64,000 nucleotides of DNA from Nakamurella sp. PAMC28650 (GCF_014303395.1 NZ_CP060298.1:620001-684000), one strand, 5' to 3'; positions 8,634 to 18,107 are shown, counted from the stretch's first letter. Notes: generated by a model from the sequence alone, not told the origin. Program-made: numbers and translations.

Positions 8634-9839
8634 GTGGTGAAACCCGCGCGTGGCACCTCGACCGGCCTCGTCCTGGGCGCAGTCCTCCTGCTCGCGCTCA
8701 CCCTGCGGCTGTCGGTCAATGCCCTCGGGACGATGCTGCCGGAGATCCGACGGGAACTCGGCCTGAACGCCGCCGTCGCCGGCCTGCTGCTCTCCTTTCC
8801 GCCGTTGGTCTTCGCCTTCGCCGGGATCGCCACTCCTTCGGCGGCGGCGCGGATCGGCAATCACCGACTCGTCGTCGTGGCACTGGCGATCGCGACGGCC
8901 GGGCAGTTGATCAGGGCCTGGGTGAGCGGCAGTGCGGCTCTGTTCCTCGGCACCCTGGTGTCACTGATCGGATTGGCCATCGGAAACGTGCTGATGCCCG
9001 GGCTGATCCGCCAGCACTTCGCCTCGCACATCACCACCGTCACCTCGGGGTACGTGACCATGCTGTCGTTGGGCGCAGCGGTGGCGTCCGGTCTCAGCAT
9101 CCCGATCGAGAACATCGTGGGCGGTTCCTGGCGCACCGTGTTCACGATCTGGGCCGGTGTCTCTCTGATTGCCTTGCTGCCATGGCTTCTCGTCGCTTTC
9201 GGATCACGGACTGCGGGTGCCGGACGGCGGCGGTCGGCGGTCCCGGTGAGAGCCCTGGTTCACTCTCCCCTGGCCTGGACCATGGCCTTGTTGTTCGGCG
9301 TGCAGTCCGCGCACGTCTACGTCGTCGTCGGCTGGTTCGGTCAGGTGCTGCTGGATGCGGGCATCGGCGCCGTCAAGATGGGGGCGCTCCTGTCGGTGGC
9401 ACCGGCCATCGGGATCGCTGTGTCACTCACGGTTCCGGTACTGCTCCGGCGTCAACGACTCGCCCTTCCGCTGATCCTGCTGTTCGCCGGCTGCTATCTG
9501 CTGGGGTACCTCGGTCTGATTCTTGCGCCGGTCGAGGGCGCGTGGGTCTGGCTGTCTCTGATCGGGCTGGGTGGCGGGACCTTTCCGACCGTGCTCACCC
9601 TGGTCGCGTTGCGCGCCCGCAGTTCCGATGGCGTCATCGCGCTGTCTGCGTTCACGCAGTGCGTCGGGTATCTGATCGGCGCATCGGGGCCATTGGTGTT
9701 CGGCCTCTTCCACCGGTCCGGCGGAAGCTGGAGTCCCTCGCTGATCCTGATGATGGTCCTGCTGATCCCGATGGCGGCCGTCGGTTTCAAGCTTGCGCGG
9801 CCACGATTCCTGGAGGACGAGCTCACGCCGACCCGGTGA
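8634..9839 (+). CDS. MFS transporter, CynX/NimT-like
   Basis: Major facilitator superfamily permease of 401 residues with about twelve hydrophobic segments. The N-terminal part LTLRLSVNALGTMLPEIRRE resembles the cyanate/2-nitroimidazole (CynX/NimT) branch. The second half starts near residue 205 with LAWTMALLFGVQSAHVYVVV. Two adjacent GTG codons (8634 and 8637) could start the protein; the ribosome site is weak. It is transcribed away from the repeat array and overlaps the convergent ankyrin gene by 17 bases. The substrate is unknown. Export of a small organic anion or drug is as possible as uptake. Confidence 0.85.
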   Translation: MVKPARGTSTGLVLGAVLLLALTLRLSVNALGTMLPEIRRELGLNAAVAGLLLSFPPLVFAFAGIATPSAAARIGNHRLVVVALAIATAGQLIRAWVSGSAALFLGTLVSLIGLAIGNVLMPGLIRQHFASHITTVTSGYVTMLSLGAAVASGLSIPIENIVGGSWRTVFTIWAGVSLIALLPWLLVAFGSRTAGAGRRRSAVPVRALVHSPLAWTMALLFGVQSAHVYVVVGWFGQVLLDAGIGAVKMGALLSVAPAIGIAVSLTVPVLLRRQRLALPLILLFAGCYLLGYLGLILAPVEGAWVWLSLIGLGGGTFPTVLTLVALRARSSDGVIALSAFTQCVGYLIGASGPLVFGLFHRSGGSWSPSLILMMVLLIPMAAVGFKLARPRFLEDELTPTR

Positions 9840-10158
9840 GAGGTGGCAACAGCTCTGTCATCTCGTCCCGTTCGAAGTGCTCGGCCCAGCCCGGTGGTGT
9901 CGAGCCGAACCGCCTGTCGGTGATGTCCGGATCCGCACCGGCCCCCAGGAGCCGCCTGGCCTGCGGTAGTCCGGACTGCAGCGCCAGCGCAGTGGGCGTG
10001 ACGGCACGCTGCCCGCCCCAAGGTGCCGGTGGCAACTCCCCGGGCATTGTCGTGGCGGCCAGGGTCCGGACGGGAAAGGCATCTGCCCCTGAGGCCCCTG
10101 CTCCTACCACCCGTGGGGCTGGACCGGTCGGCAGCGGGGTAGCGACGAAGTCGGCCAT
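9823..10158 (-). CDS. Small ankyrin-repeat protein, possibly a remnant
   Basis: The C-terminal half of this 111-residue frame reads like one and a half ankyrin repeats: TALALQSGLPQARRLLGAG, then ADPDITDRRFGSTPPGWAEH. The part GSTPxxWAEHF is common in the last repeat of bacterial ankyrin proteins. The first 55 residues are rich in Pro, Gly and Ala and show no repeat, and intact relatives usually have several repeats. It could be a short real protein or the tail of a decayed longer gene. It overlaps the end of the MFS gene by 17 bases in convergent orientation. Confidence 0.5.
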   Translation of the reverse strand: MADFVATPLPTGPAPRVVGAGASGADAFPVRTLAATTMPGELPPAPWGGQRAVTPTALALQSGLPQARRLLGAGADPDITDRRFGSTPPGWAEHFERDEMTELLPPLTGSA

Positions 10159-10297
10159 TGCGGTTGATCGGTCATCACGCCGGTATCACGGAGACCGCGT
10201 GGTCCCGACGTCGCTTTCTCCGATCCGGTGCCGATGAAGCGTTCGCGGCTCCACACCCACTGCTCGGGTGGCGGGATCGATCCACGCCGAACGCGGG

Positions 10298-10591
10298 TCA
10301 GAGGTGACCGAGGCCGGGAGCCGGCGCGTTGGCCAGCACCTCTTCGTAGCGGGCGTTGCGGATACCATTGATCAGTTCGTTGGCTTCTTCTTTGTCCCGC
10401 ACCACCTTGGACACCACGACAACGGCGAACATGGCCGAGACGAGGCCCATTCCGACCGTCCATCGCTGCTGGACCGAGATATCCAGCAGCATCAGGTTTC
10501 CCACGTTCCAGGCTGCGGTGATGGCCAGGAAGACGACCGAAGCGCCGAAGAATGCCGAAGTGTTCTTGGGGACGATCTTTGGTGTGGACAT
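10298..10591 (-). CDS. YiaA/YiaB family two-helix inner membrane protein
   Basis: About 97 residues with two hydrophobic helices, AFFGASVVFLAITAAWNVG and QRWTVGMGLVSAMFAVVVVS, linked by a short loop. This matches the YiaAB two-helix domain of bacterial inner membranes, whose function is unknown. The ATG at 10591 is preferred over one 12 codons upstream because GAAAGG precedes it by about 10 bases and the family begins close to the first helix. The C-terminal tail is charged and probably cytoplasmic. It lies 32 bases downstream of the HTH-like gene on the same strand and may be co-transcribed with it. Confidence 0.8.
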   Translation of the reverse strand: MSTPKIVPKNTSAFFGASVVFLAITAAWNVGNLMLLDISVQQRWTVGMGLVSAMFAVVVVSKVVRDKEEANELINGIRNARYEEVLANAPAPGLGHL

Positions 10592-10623
10592 GCGTAGGTG
10601 ACCTTTCGGTGACGGAACGGGGG

Positions 10624-11037
10624 TCATTCGGCGGAACCTGTACGACGGCGGGTACTGCGCGCCGGTTTGGCGGCCTTCCGATGTCGAGGCGGTACAACGG
10701 CTTTCGACAAGGTATGCCGTCGCCCATCGAATTGATGGACCTTGAGGACTTGTTCCAATTTGGTGTGCCGAATACGGCTGGCCTGCTTGCTGATCCCTTG
10801 AGCATCGCCGATGTCTGTGTAGCTGGCCTGCGGAATTGAACTGCGCAGGACGTGCACGGCCTGCGCCTCGAGGATGTCGAGCACCACGCGGGCCTTGGAG
10901 ATCAGTGCGATCTCGGCGAGCTGCTCACCGAACGGATCATCATCGGGCGCGGGCTGGGTGGCCGCGGACACCAGGAGTGCTGCGATGTAGTCGTACATCT
11001 CCTTGAGATCCATGTCGCAGAGCATGCAGCACGACAA
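10624..11037 (-). CDS. Small protein with a sigma-region-4/HTH-like segment, function unknown
   Basis: A 137-residue protein I cannot assign to a named family. The middle shows a helix-turn-helix-like segment, YTDIGDAQGISKQASRIRH, near residues 73-91, resembling the recognition helix pair of sigma region 4 or small DNA-binding proteins. A basic Arg/Lys/Pro-rich tail follows. The N-terminal half is predicted helical. The start is uncertain: ATG at 11037, or an internal ATG nine codons later. On the coding strand a TTGACA sits upstream within a cluster of GACAAT/ATTGTC dyads (11043-11067), which may be its own operator. A YiaAB gene follows 32 bases downstream. Confidence 0.6.
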   Translation of the reverse strand: MSCCMLCDMDLKEMYDYIAALLVSAATQPAPDDDPFGEQLAEIALISKARVVLDILEAQAVHVLRSSIPQASYTDIGDAQGISKQASRIRHTKLEQVLKVHQFDGRRHTLSKAVVPPRHRKAAKPARSTRRRTGSAE

Positions 11038-11042
11038 CGCAC

Positions 11043-11067
11043 ATTGTCAACGACAATCTTCATTGTC
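11043..11067. promoter_or_regulatory. Clustered ATTGTC/GACAAT dyads, candidate promoter-operator
   Basis: ATTGTC-AAC-GACAAT (11043-11057) is a perfect 6-bp inverted repeat with a 3-base spacer. A further ATTGTC starts at 11062. Read on the minus strand, the dyad contains TTGACA, a good -35 hexamer, a few dozen bases upstream of the HTH-like gene. The repeated half-sites overlapping a -35 suggest repression, perhaps by the encoded protein itself. Confidence 0.5.
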
Positions 11068-11085
11068 GGATGCCACAGACCAGCT

Positions 11086-11165
11086 GCATGGATCAACTTC
11101 GTCCATTTGGGACGAGAGTGACAGGAGTCATCACTTTCGCCCATGCCTGCGAAGTTGATCCACGC
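11086..11165. repeat. 80-bp palindromic dispersed element, copy A
   Basis: The element is bounded by a 15-bp inverted repeat, GCATGGATCAACTTC and GAAGTTGATCCACGC, with one mismatch. The second copy at 52987-53066 is also exactly 80 bp and matches at about 70 of 80 positions, including a 23-base interior block starting GTCATCACTTTCGCCC. It is too short to encode a protein. It resembles REP-like or miniature inverted-repeat elements. Confidence 0.8.
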
Positions 11166-11207
11166 CAAACGGGGGGACCCATTGCCGGGGGTCAGGCGCC
11201 GGGCGGG

Positions 11208-12098
11208 TCAGAGCACGGTCAGGGGTTCGGGTCGCCCGGCCACGCCGACACCGTCGATCACCAGCACCCGGCCCGACAGCGGGGCGGCGGCGAGTTCGCC
11301 GTCCGAGAGCCCCGTCCGTGCGGTCGTGACGAACACCGTCCGCAGGTCCGGGCCACCGAACGCGATGCTGGTCGGACGGCGGACCGGGAGAGGCACCACC
11401 CGGTCGATCGCACCGTCGGGGGCATATCGGACCAGCCGGCCGCCGTCCCACTTCGCTCCCCAGACGAATCCGTCGATGTCGACGGTCAACCCGTCGGGAT
11501 CGCAGTCGTCGTCGACGGCAAAAACCCGGGGGTTCACCAGACCGCCGGAGTCGACGTCGAAGTCGAAAGCCTGGATGGTCCGGGTGACGGAGTCCGTATA
11601 GTACATGGTCCTGCCGTCCGGTGAGAAGCCCGCACCGTTCCCGCAACCGATGCCGGTGAGCACCGTCGTGGAGCTCCCGTCGGCCCCGATCCGGTACAGC
11701 CCTGACGATCCCGACTCTCCGTCGAGCACCATCCCGCCGATCCAGAAGCGCCCCGCCGGGTCGACGGTGCCGTCGTTGTAACGGGTTCCAGGTAGATCAC
11801 CCTCCGGGTCGACGACGAACGTCAGGTCGCCGGTGGTCAGGTCCAGGGTGTGGACACCGTTCTGCAACGCGACCACCAGCCCGCCCTGCGCGCGGACCGC
11901 GAGAGCTCCGACCATCGAGGGCATCGGCCACGTCCGGACCACCTCGGCCCCCCAGGCCCACCGGTGCACGAGCAGGCCTTCGATGTCCACCCAGTAGAGG
12001 CACTGGTCGGCGACGGACCAGACCGGCCCCTCCCCGAGCAGGGAGGGGCCGGGCGGGTCGGTCCACGAGTCACCGAGGGCCGAGATTTCGAGCGTCAT
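11208..12098 (-). CDS. SMP-30/gluconolactonase (LRE) family protein
   Basis: Six-bladed beta-propeller lactonase-type protein of 296 residues. Family landmarks are GPSLLGEGPVWSVADQCLYW with the metal-binding Glu, TRYNDGTVDPAGRFWIGGM with the substrate-side Asn-Asp, and DPDGLTVDIDGFVWGAKWDG with the catalytic-type Asp. No signal peptide is seen, so it is cytoplasmic. It begins 39 bases after xylA on the same strand and is probably co-transcribed. Members hydrolyse sugar lactones (glucono-, arabino-, xylono-lactone). Beside xylose isomerase, a xylonolactone or related pentonolactone substrate is the natural guess, but no xylose dehydrogenase gene is evident nearby. Confidence 0.88.
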   Translation of the reverse strand: MTLEISALGDSWTDPPGPSLLGEGPVWSVADQCLYWVDIEGLLVHRWAWGAEVVRTWPMPSMVGALAVRAQGGLVVALQNGVHTLDLTTGDLTFVVDPEGDLPGTRYNDGTVDPAGRFWIGGMVLDGESGSSGLYRIGADGSSTTVLTGIGCGNGAGFSPDGRTMYYTDSVTRTIQAFDFDVDSGGLVNPRVFAVDDDCDPDGLTVDIDGFVWGAKWDGGRLVRYAPDGAIDRVVPLPVRRPTSIAFGGPDLRTVFVTTARTGLSDGELAAAPLSGRVLVIDGVGVAGRPEPLTVL

Positions 12099-12137
12099 GT
12101 CCTCGACGCCAGAGCACGCTGCAGCATGAACAAGGGA

Positions 12138-13343
12138 TCAGCGCGCGCCGAGCACGTGCTCGACGGCCAACTGGTTCAGGTGGACGAACGCGTACGAACG
12201 CTCGCCGGCCTTGTCCGCATCGAACGCCTCGAACGCCGACGGGTCGGCGAGCAGGTCCTTGACCGACTCCCCCGCCGCCAGGGTCGACTGGGCCAGCTCG
12301 TTGATGCCGGACGCGGCCAGCGCCTCCTGGACCTCCGGGTCGGCGCGGAAGGCCAGCGCACGCTCCTTCAGCAGCAGGTACATCCTCATGTTCGCGGCTG
12401 CCGAGGCCCAGACACCGTCGTAGCCTTCGGTTCTGGATGGCTTGTAGTCGAAGTGACGGGGTCCGGTGTACTTGGGCCCTCCGCCCGGGAAGCCGTTCTC
12501 GACGAGGTCGACGGTGAAGAACGCGGACAGCAGCTCGCCGTGGCCGAAGACCAGATCCTGGTCGAACTTGATCGACTTCTGGCCGTTGAGATCGATGTGG
12601 AACAGCTTGCCGGCCCACAGCGCCTGGGCGATGCCGTGCGTGTAGTTCAGGCCGGCCATCTGCTCGTGCCCGGTCTCCGGGTTCACGCCCACGATGTCGC
12701 CGTGCTCCAGCGATGCGATGAACGCCAGCGCATGGCCGACGGTCGGCAGCAGGATGTCTCCACGGGGCTCGTTGGGCTTGGGCTCCAGAGCGATCCGGAT
12801 GCCGTAGCCGGACTCCTTGATGTAGGCCGCCACGGTGTCGACGCCCTCACGGTAGCGATCGAAGACGGCGTGCAGATCCTTGGAGCCGTCGTACTCGCTG
12901 CCTTCGCGGCCACCCCACATGACGAACGTCTCGGCTCCGAGTTCGGCGGCGAGATCCACGTTGCGCAGCACCTTGCGGAGTGCGAACCGGCGGACCGAGC
13001 GGTCGTTGGACGTCAGGCCGCCGTCCTTGAACACCGGGTGGGAGAACAGGTTGGTGGTGATCATCGGGACGACCATGCCGGTGCGCGCGAGGGCGCCGCG
13101 GAAATCGGACAGGATCTTGTCGCGGGTGGCCACGTCCGATCCGAACGGGATCAGGTCGTCGTCGTGGAACGTGATGCCCCAGGCGCCGAGTTCGCTGAGC
13201 TTCTCGACCGCCTCGATGGGATCCAGCGGGGCACGGGTGGCGTCCCCGAACTGATCCTTGCCCTGCCAGGAGACGGTCCAGAGACCGAACGAGAAGTGAT
13301 CGGCTGCAGTGGGGGTCACAGACGCGGTGGGGGTGACAGGCAT
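12138..13343 (-). CDS. xylA: Xylose isomerase
   Basis: Converts D-xylose to D-xylulose, the first step of the isomerase pathway, using two divalent metals. The 401-residue length fits the actinobacterial class I enzymes. Signature pieces are [14 protein letters not shown] with the ring-opening His, [10 protein letters not shown] with a metal-bridging Glu, and FHIDLNGQ with metal ligands. The ATG at 13343 has AAGGGAG upstream. The frame stays open far upstream into the opposite strand of the ROK gene, but that extension is low-complexity and not protein-like. It is divergent from a ROK regulator and followed by an SMP-30 protein. No xylulokinase gene lies beside it in this window. Confidence 0.96.
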   Translation of the reverse strand: MPVTPTASVTPTAADHFSFGLWTVSWQGKDQFGDATRAPLDPIEAVEKLSELGAWGITFHDDDLIPFGSDVATRDKILSDFRGALARTGMVVPMITTNLFSHPVFKDGGLTSNDRSVRRFALRKVLRNVDLAAELGAETFVMWGGREGSEYDGSKDLHAVFDRYREGVDTVAAYIKESGYGIRIALEPKPNEPRGDILLPTVGHALAFIASLEHGDIVGVNPETGHEQMAGLNYTHGIAQALWAGKLFHIDLNGQKSIKFDQDLVFGHGELLSAFFTVDLVENGFPGGGPKYTGPRHFDYKPSRTEGYDGVWASAAANMRMYLLLKERALAFRADPEVQEALAASGINELAQSTLAAGESVKDLLADPSAFEAFDADKAGERSYAFVHLNQLAVEHVLGAR

Positions 13344-13392
13344 GACACGACTCCCTTGTCGGCGGAGACCGGGCTGCGTCTCCTCGGATCGG

Positions 13393-13417
13393 TAATTTGT
13401 TGGTTGAATGAACTTAT
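13393..13417. promoter_or_regulatory. Candidate XylR/ROK operator between xylA and the ROK gene
   Basis: This AT-rich patch, TAATTTGTTGG followed by TTGAATGAACTTA, stands out in the 99-base divergent gap. It carries imperfect arms TTTGTT and AACTTA around a 9-base centre, the general layout of XylR boxes. The match is suggestive only. Confidence 0.4.
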
Positions 13418-13442
13418 CGCGACGGTCCACTAAGGTCAAGCC

Positions 13443-14714
13443 ATGACGGAATTCGGTTCGGCTCGCGATCTGGCCGGGTCCGGACGCACCCCGATCACCC
13501 CCGCGCGGCAGGCCAGCCTGCGGGAACACAACCTGGGCATGGTGCTGGACCAGATCGTCAACTCCGCCGCGGCACCGTCCCGTGCCGACATCGCCGCCTC
13601 CACCGGACTGACCAGGGCGACCGTCTCGGCGTTGGCCGACCGGCTCCTGGCGGGTGGTCTGATCGCCGAGCTGGCGCCCGTGGCATCCCAGCGGGCCGGA
13701 CGCCCCGCCGTGCCGCTCGTGCCGGCCGCCCGCAGCTTGATGGCCGTCGGCCTCGAGGTCAACGTCGACTACCTCGGCGTGCGCGTCATCGACCTCACCG
13801 GCTCGGTACTGGCCGAGCAGGTGGTCGCCGGGAACTTCCGTCGCGCCGGACCTGGGCCCGTGCTGGCCAGGCTGGCCGCCCTGTTCGCCGACACGGTGGC
13901 CCCGCTGACCGCCGAGGGCATCCCGCCGGCCGGCTGCTACCTGGCCCTGCCCGGACTCGTGGACCGCCGGACCGGTCCCCTGCGGTTGGCCCCCAACCTC
14001 GGCTGGGACTCGGTGGACGTCGTCGGCCTGCTCACCGCCGGCCCGTACGGGGCAGCGCTCGCCGAACTGCCGGTCTGGCTCGCGAACGAGGCCACCCTGG
14101 CGGCCAGGGCCGAGGCCGAGGCCCTGCGGTCGATCGACGTGCACTCGTTCTTCTACGTCTCGGGGGAGATCGGCATCGGTGGGGCCATCGTCACCGAGGG
14201 TTCCGTCGTCCCGGGTCGGCACGGGTGGAGCGGGGAGATCGGCCACACGCTGATCGATCCGTCCGGCCCGCGTTGCGGTTGCGGATCGACAGGGTGTCTG
14301 GAGCAGTACGCGGGCAAGGACGCCCTGATGGCCGCGGCCGGTCTCGACCTGGCCCTCCCCGTCTCCGCGCTGCTCGCCCGGGCCGGGACCGAACCGGCCG
14401 ATCGGGCCATCGCCGCCGGCGGACGCGCGCTGGGTATCGCGCTGGCCAACACGGTGAACCTGATCGACGTCGACACCGTGGTGCTGGGCGGCATCTACAC
14501 GCCGCTGGCCCCCTACCTGCTCCCGCACATCACCAGGGAGCTGGCCGCCCGCGTGCTGTCGCACCCTTGGTCACCCGTCATGGTCCAGGCGGCCAGGTCG
14601 ATCGACTACGCAGCGCTCACCGGTGGGGCCATGACGGTGCTGGGCGAGATCGTCCGGGACCCGAACAGCTGGACCCAGCGGGTTCTGCCGGAGCAGGGCC
14701 CCCGGACCCAGTAG
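13443..14714 (+). CDS. ROK family transcriptional regulator, XylR-like
   Basis: A repressor of 423 residues divergent from xylA. Residues about 30-75 form a MarR-like winged helix ([20 protein letters not shown]). The ROK sugar-binding domain follows, with the [12 protein letters not shown] motif and a zinc-binding [11 protein letters not shown] segment. These are the hallmarks of ROK regulators such as XylR, which release DNA when xylose or glucose binds. ATG at 13443 has AAGG six bases upstream. Divergent placement and the AT-rich dyad in the gap support control of xylA and of itself. lysX starts 11 bases after its stop but is functionally unrelated. Confidence 0.93.
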   Translation: MTEFGSARDLAGSGRTPITPARQASLREHNLGMVLDQIVNSAAAPSRADIAASTGLTRATVSALADRLLAGGLIAELAPVASQRAGRPAVPLVPAARSLMAVGLEVNVDYLGVRVIDLTGSVLAEQVVAGNFRRAGPGPVLARLAALFADTVAPLTAEGIPPAGCYLALPGLVDRRTGPLRLAPNLGWDSVDVVGLLTAGPYGAALAELPVWLANEATLAARAEAEALRSIDVHSFFYVSGEIGIGGAIVTEGSVVPGRHGWSGEIGHTLIDPSGPRCGCGSTGCLEQYAGKDALMAAAGLDLALPVSALLARAGTEPADRAIAAGGRALGIALANTVNLIDVDTVVLGGIYTPLAPYLLPHITRELAARVLSHPWSPVMVQAARSIDYAALTGGAMTVLGEIVRDPNSWTQRVLPEQGPRTQ

Positions 14715-14725
14715 GTTCGGACAAC

Positions 14726-17700
14726 GTGAGCACCAGCCGGAACGCAGTCCCGCAGACGGCGGCGCGCTCCGGCCGATCGGTCCCCCCGTACCGGGTGGCG
14801 AGCGAAGGCCAGGAGCGCGTCGCGCGGTGGACCGTGTTGATCTACTCGGTGGCATCCGTCGCCACCCTCGCCGCGTGGCCGCTCGGCCGGTTCTCCTCGG
14901 GCCAGGGTTGGGTGGACGTGGCCGGCGACGTGCTCAACCTGCCGCTGGCCTATGGTCTTTTCGGTTCGTTGCTGATGTTCCTGGTGACCGGGTCCCTGCT
15001 GCGCCGCAAACGGTTCGGCCTGTGGATCGTGCTGATCCTGCAGATGCTGGGTGTGCTGCTGGCGCTGGGGCTGCTGATCCGTACCCGTGGACACGTCCGG
15101 ATGCCGGCACTGCGCGGGCTGGAACTGGACACCGGCGCACAGATCACCACGTACGCGGGCGCCGTATTCGGGCTGCTGGCCATCGGCCTGCTCTGGTGGG
15201 CCAGGGCTGCGTTCCCGGCCCGTCGGTCGCCGGGCTCGCGATGGGCCGCCCTGGTGACCCTGGTCAGTGGCATGCTCGTCTCGATCGCCCTTGCCATCAT
15301 CCTCGCGGAGGCCTACGACGGCTCGCTCAAGCACCCGTTCATGCCGGTGGTCCAGGGCACCAGGGCCGCGCTGGGCCTGAACAGCATCTTCCCGCGGGAT
15401 CCGAACGTCGCCCACCTGCCGAACTGGATCACCTCGCTGACCAGCACCGTCTCGGCCATCGTGCTGCTCGCCGCGGTGGCGGTCTTCCTGCGCTCCGGGC
15501 GTACCCGGCTGACGATCGAGGGCAGCACCGAACTGGCGATCCGGAAACTGCTGCTCGGCGGCGGACACGACGACTCGCTCGGCTACTTCGCCACGCGGCG
15601 CGACAAGACGGTGATGATCAGCCCCGACGGACGGGCGGCGATCAGCTACCGGGTCATCGCCTCGGTGGCGCTGGCGTCCGCGGACCCGCTCGGACCGAAG
15701 GACGCGTGGCCGGGGGCGATCAACGCGTGGCTCGCGCAGGCCCGCACCTACGGCTGGGTACCGGCGGCCCTCTCGCCGGGCCGGGAGGCCGCGCAGGCCT
15801 ACGTCGACGCCGGGCTCCGGGCCATTCCGCTCGGTGACGAGGCCATCGTCGACACCTCCACCTTCACTCTCGCCGGCCCGGCGATGAAGGCCGTCCGGCA
15901 GGCGGTGGTGCGGGTCCAGCGGGCCGGCTACACCGTGTCGATCCGGCGCCATCGGGACATCGAACCCGCCGAGATGGCCCAGCTGGCCGACTGCGCGGAG
16001 GCCTGGCGGGGCGATGCGCCCGAACGCGGCTTCTCGATGGCGTTGTCCCGGCTCGGCGATCCGGCCGACGGCAGCTGCCTGATGGTGGTCGCGCACCGTC
16101 CGGACGGCGAACCCGCCGGACTGCTCTCGCTGGTCCCCTGGGGGCGCCGCGGCGTGTCGCTGGACCTGATGCGCCGCGACCGCGAAGGCATCAACGGCCT
16201 CGTGGAGATGATGGTGACCACGCTGATCGAGCGGAAGGCCGAGTTCGGTCTGCGCCGGATCTCGCTCAACTTCGCGATGTTCCGGGCGGTCTTCGCCGAG
16301 GCAGAGGAATTCGGCGCCGGCCCGGTCACCAAGCTGAACAACGCCGTCCTCGGCGTCTTCTCCCGGTTCTTCCAGCTGGAGAGCCTCTACCGTTCGAACG
16401 CCAAATACCGACCCAGTTGGGTGCCGCGCTACCTGTGCATCGACTCGCCGCTGTCGCTGATCCGGGTCTCGATCGCAGCCGGTGTGGCCGAGGGGTTCCT
16501 GCCCTCCGTCACCCGGCGCGAGCGGCTGACCTCCCTACCCGCCGCGCCGTGGCTGGTGAAGGCCATCGCCGACGCCGAGGAGCAGGCGGCGACCGTCCGG
16601 CCGGCGGCCCTGCGCCGACCCCGGGAACAGGAACGCATCCGTCGGGACCGACTGGGCATCCTCGCCGCGGCCGGGATGGAGGCCTACCCCGTCTCGGTGC
16701 CCCGGACCGGGACGCTGCCGGACGTGCTCGCCCATCCGGACGGCGCAGTGGTCAGTGCCACCGGACGGGTCGAGGCGCTCCGCGACTTCGGCGGCGTGAG
16801 CTTCGGCGTCATCGCGGGGGAGTCGACCTCTCTGCAGTTGCTGCTGTCGTGCCTCCAGACCCGGGAGTCGTCGTTGAAGCTGTGGCGCGCCGCCGTCGAC
16901 CGCGGCGACATCGTCAGCGCCACCGGCACACTGGGCTACAGCCGCAGCGGAGAGCGATCGTTGATCGTCACCGATTGGCAGATGGCCTCGAAGTCACTCA
17001 AGCCGCTCCCGTCCAGCCGCACCGGCCTGACCGACCCGGAGGCAAGGGTCCGCAACCGGTCCGTCGACCTGATCGTGAACCCGGACTCGCTGGCCATCCT
17101 GGCCACCCGCAGCGTGGCGGTCGGTGCCCTGCGGACCGCCTTCTGGGCCAGGGGTTTCGGCGAGGTGGAGACGCCCATCCTGCAGAACGTCCACGGCGGG
17201 GCCACCGCTCGCCCGTTCACCACCCACATCAACGCCTACGACCGGAATCTGTCGTTGCGGATCGCTCCGGAACTCTTCCTCAAGCGGCTGATCGTCGGCG
17301 GCACCGGCCCGATCTTCGAGATGGGACGCAACTTCCGCAACGAGGGGGCGGACGCGACCCACAATCCGGAGTTCACCTCGCTCGAGGCCTACCTGCCCTT
17401 CGCCGACTACCACCGCATGCGGGAGATCACCACCGACGTCATCCGGGAGGTGGCCACCGCGGTCTACGGGTCACCGATCGCGATGCGGCCCGACAAGTCC
17501 GGCATTCTCGAAGCGGTCGACCTCTCCGCCCCGTGGGGCGTCATGACCGTGCATGACGCCGTCAGCAAGGCCTGCGGTGTGCCCATCGACGCCGGCACGT
17601 CGACGGAGGAACTGCAGCTCATCGCGCTGGCGAACCGGGTGGTGGCCCCGGACGGGATGAGCGCCGGCGAGATCGTGATGGATCTCTACGACCACCTGGT

Positions 17701-18076
17701 CGAGCCGACCACTTTCCTCCCGACCTTCTACCTGGACTTCCCGGTCGAGACCTCACCGCTGACCAGGACCCACCGGACCGATCCGCGGCTGTCCGAACGC
17801 TGGGACCTGGTGGCGTTCGGCATGGAGATCGGCACGGCCTACTCGGAACTGGTGGACCCGATCGACCAGCGTGCCCGCCTCACCGAGCAGTCGCTCCGGG
17901 CCGCCGCCGGCGACGAGGAGGCGATGGAGATCGACGAGGACTTCCTCGGCGCGATGGAACTCGGGATGCCCCCGACGGGCGGGCTCGGCCTTGGCGTCGA
18001 CCGTGTCGTGATGATGCTGACCGGCACCCCGATCCGCTCCGTCCTGACGTTCCCGTTCGTCCGGCCGCTGACCTGA
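14726..18076 (+). CDS. lysX: Bifunctional lysylphosphatidylglycerol synthase / lysine-tRNA ligase
   Basis: Charges tRNA with lysine and transfers the lysyl group to phosphatidylglycerol, lowering membrane charge and protecting against cationic peptides, as shown for mycobacterial LysX. The 1116 residues comprise about six membrane helices (35-258), an MprF-type C-terminal synthase domain (about 260-590), an OB-fold near 670-770 and a class II LysRS core from about 788. Motif 2 reads RNFRNEGADATHNPEFT near 869 and motif 3 GLGLGVDRVVMML near 1087. The GTG at 14726 starts the frame; its ribosome site is weak. The open frame extends upstream over the ROK gene, but that part is not protein-like. 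A second, housekeeping LysRS is expected elsewhere. Confidence 0.95.
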   Translation: MSTSRNAVPQTAARSGRSVPPYRVASEGQERVARWTVLIYSVASVATLAAWPLGRFSSGQGWVDVAGDVLNLPLAYGLFGSLLMFLVTGSLLRRKRFGLWIVLILQMLGVLLALGLLIRTRGHVRMPALRGLELDTGAQITTYAGAVFGLLAIGLLWWARAAFPARRSPGSRWAALVTLVSGMLVSIALAIILAEAYDGSLKHPFMPVVQGTRAALGLNSIFPRDPNVAHLPNWITSLTSTVSAIVLLAAVAVFLRSGRTRLTIEGSTELAIRKLLLGGGHDDSLGYFATRRDKTVMISPDGRAAISYRVIASVALASADPLGPKDAWPGAINAWLAQARTYGWVPAALSPGREAAQAYVDAGLRAIPLGDEAIVDTSTFTLAGPAMKAVRQAVVRVQRAGYTVSIRRHRDIEPAEMAQLADCAEAWRGDAPERGFSMALSRLGDPADGSCLMVVAHRPDGEPAGLLSLVPWGRRGVSLDLMRRDREGINGLVEMMVTTLIERKAEFGLRRISLNFAMFRAVFAEAEEFGAGPVTKLNNAVLGVFSRFFQLESLYRSNAKYRPSWVPRYLCIDSPLSLIRVSIAAGVAEGFLPSVTRRERLTSLPAAPWLVKAIADAEEQAATVRPAALRRPREQERIRRDRLGILAAAGMEAYPVSVPRTGTLPDVLAHPDGAVVSATGRVEALRDFGGVSFGVIAGESTSLQLLLSCLQTRESSLKLWRAAVDRGDIVSATGTLGYSRSGERSLIVTDWQMASKSLKPLPSSRTGLTDPEARVRNRSVDLIVNPDSLAILATRSVAVGALRTAFWARGFGEVETPILQNVHGGATARPFTTHINAYDRNLSLRIAPELFLKRLIVGGTGPIFEMGRNFRNEGADATHNPEFTSLEAYLPFADYHRMREITTDVIREVATAVYGSPIAMRPDKSGILEAVDLSAPWGVMTVHDAVSKACGVPIDAGTSTEELQLIALANRVVAPDGMSAGEIVMDLYDHLVEPTTFLPTFYLDFPVETSPLTRTHRTDPRLSERWDLVAFGMEIGTAYSELVDPIDQRARLTEQSLRAAAGDEEAMEIDEDFLGAMELGMPPTGGLGLGVDRVVMMLTGTPIRSVLTFPFVRPLT

Positions 18077-18107
18077 CGTCGATCACTCCGCCCGGACGGC
18101 CCGCCCC

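Noticed and set aside
10270-10300. Third partial copy of the 80-bp element
   Set aside because: Only GATCCACGCC and a few flanking bases match, too short to separate from chance.
13344-14564. N-terminal extension of the xylose isomerase frame to 808 residues
   Set aside because: The extension is antisense to the ROK gene and low in complexity. The isomerase starts at 13343 with a good ribosome site and normal length.
14225-14725. Upstream extension of the lysX frame to 1283 residues
   Set aside because: It overlaps the ROK gene in another frame and does not resemble any LysX N-terminus.
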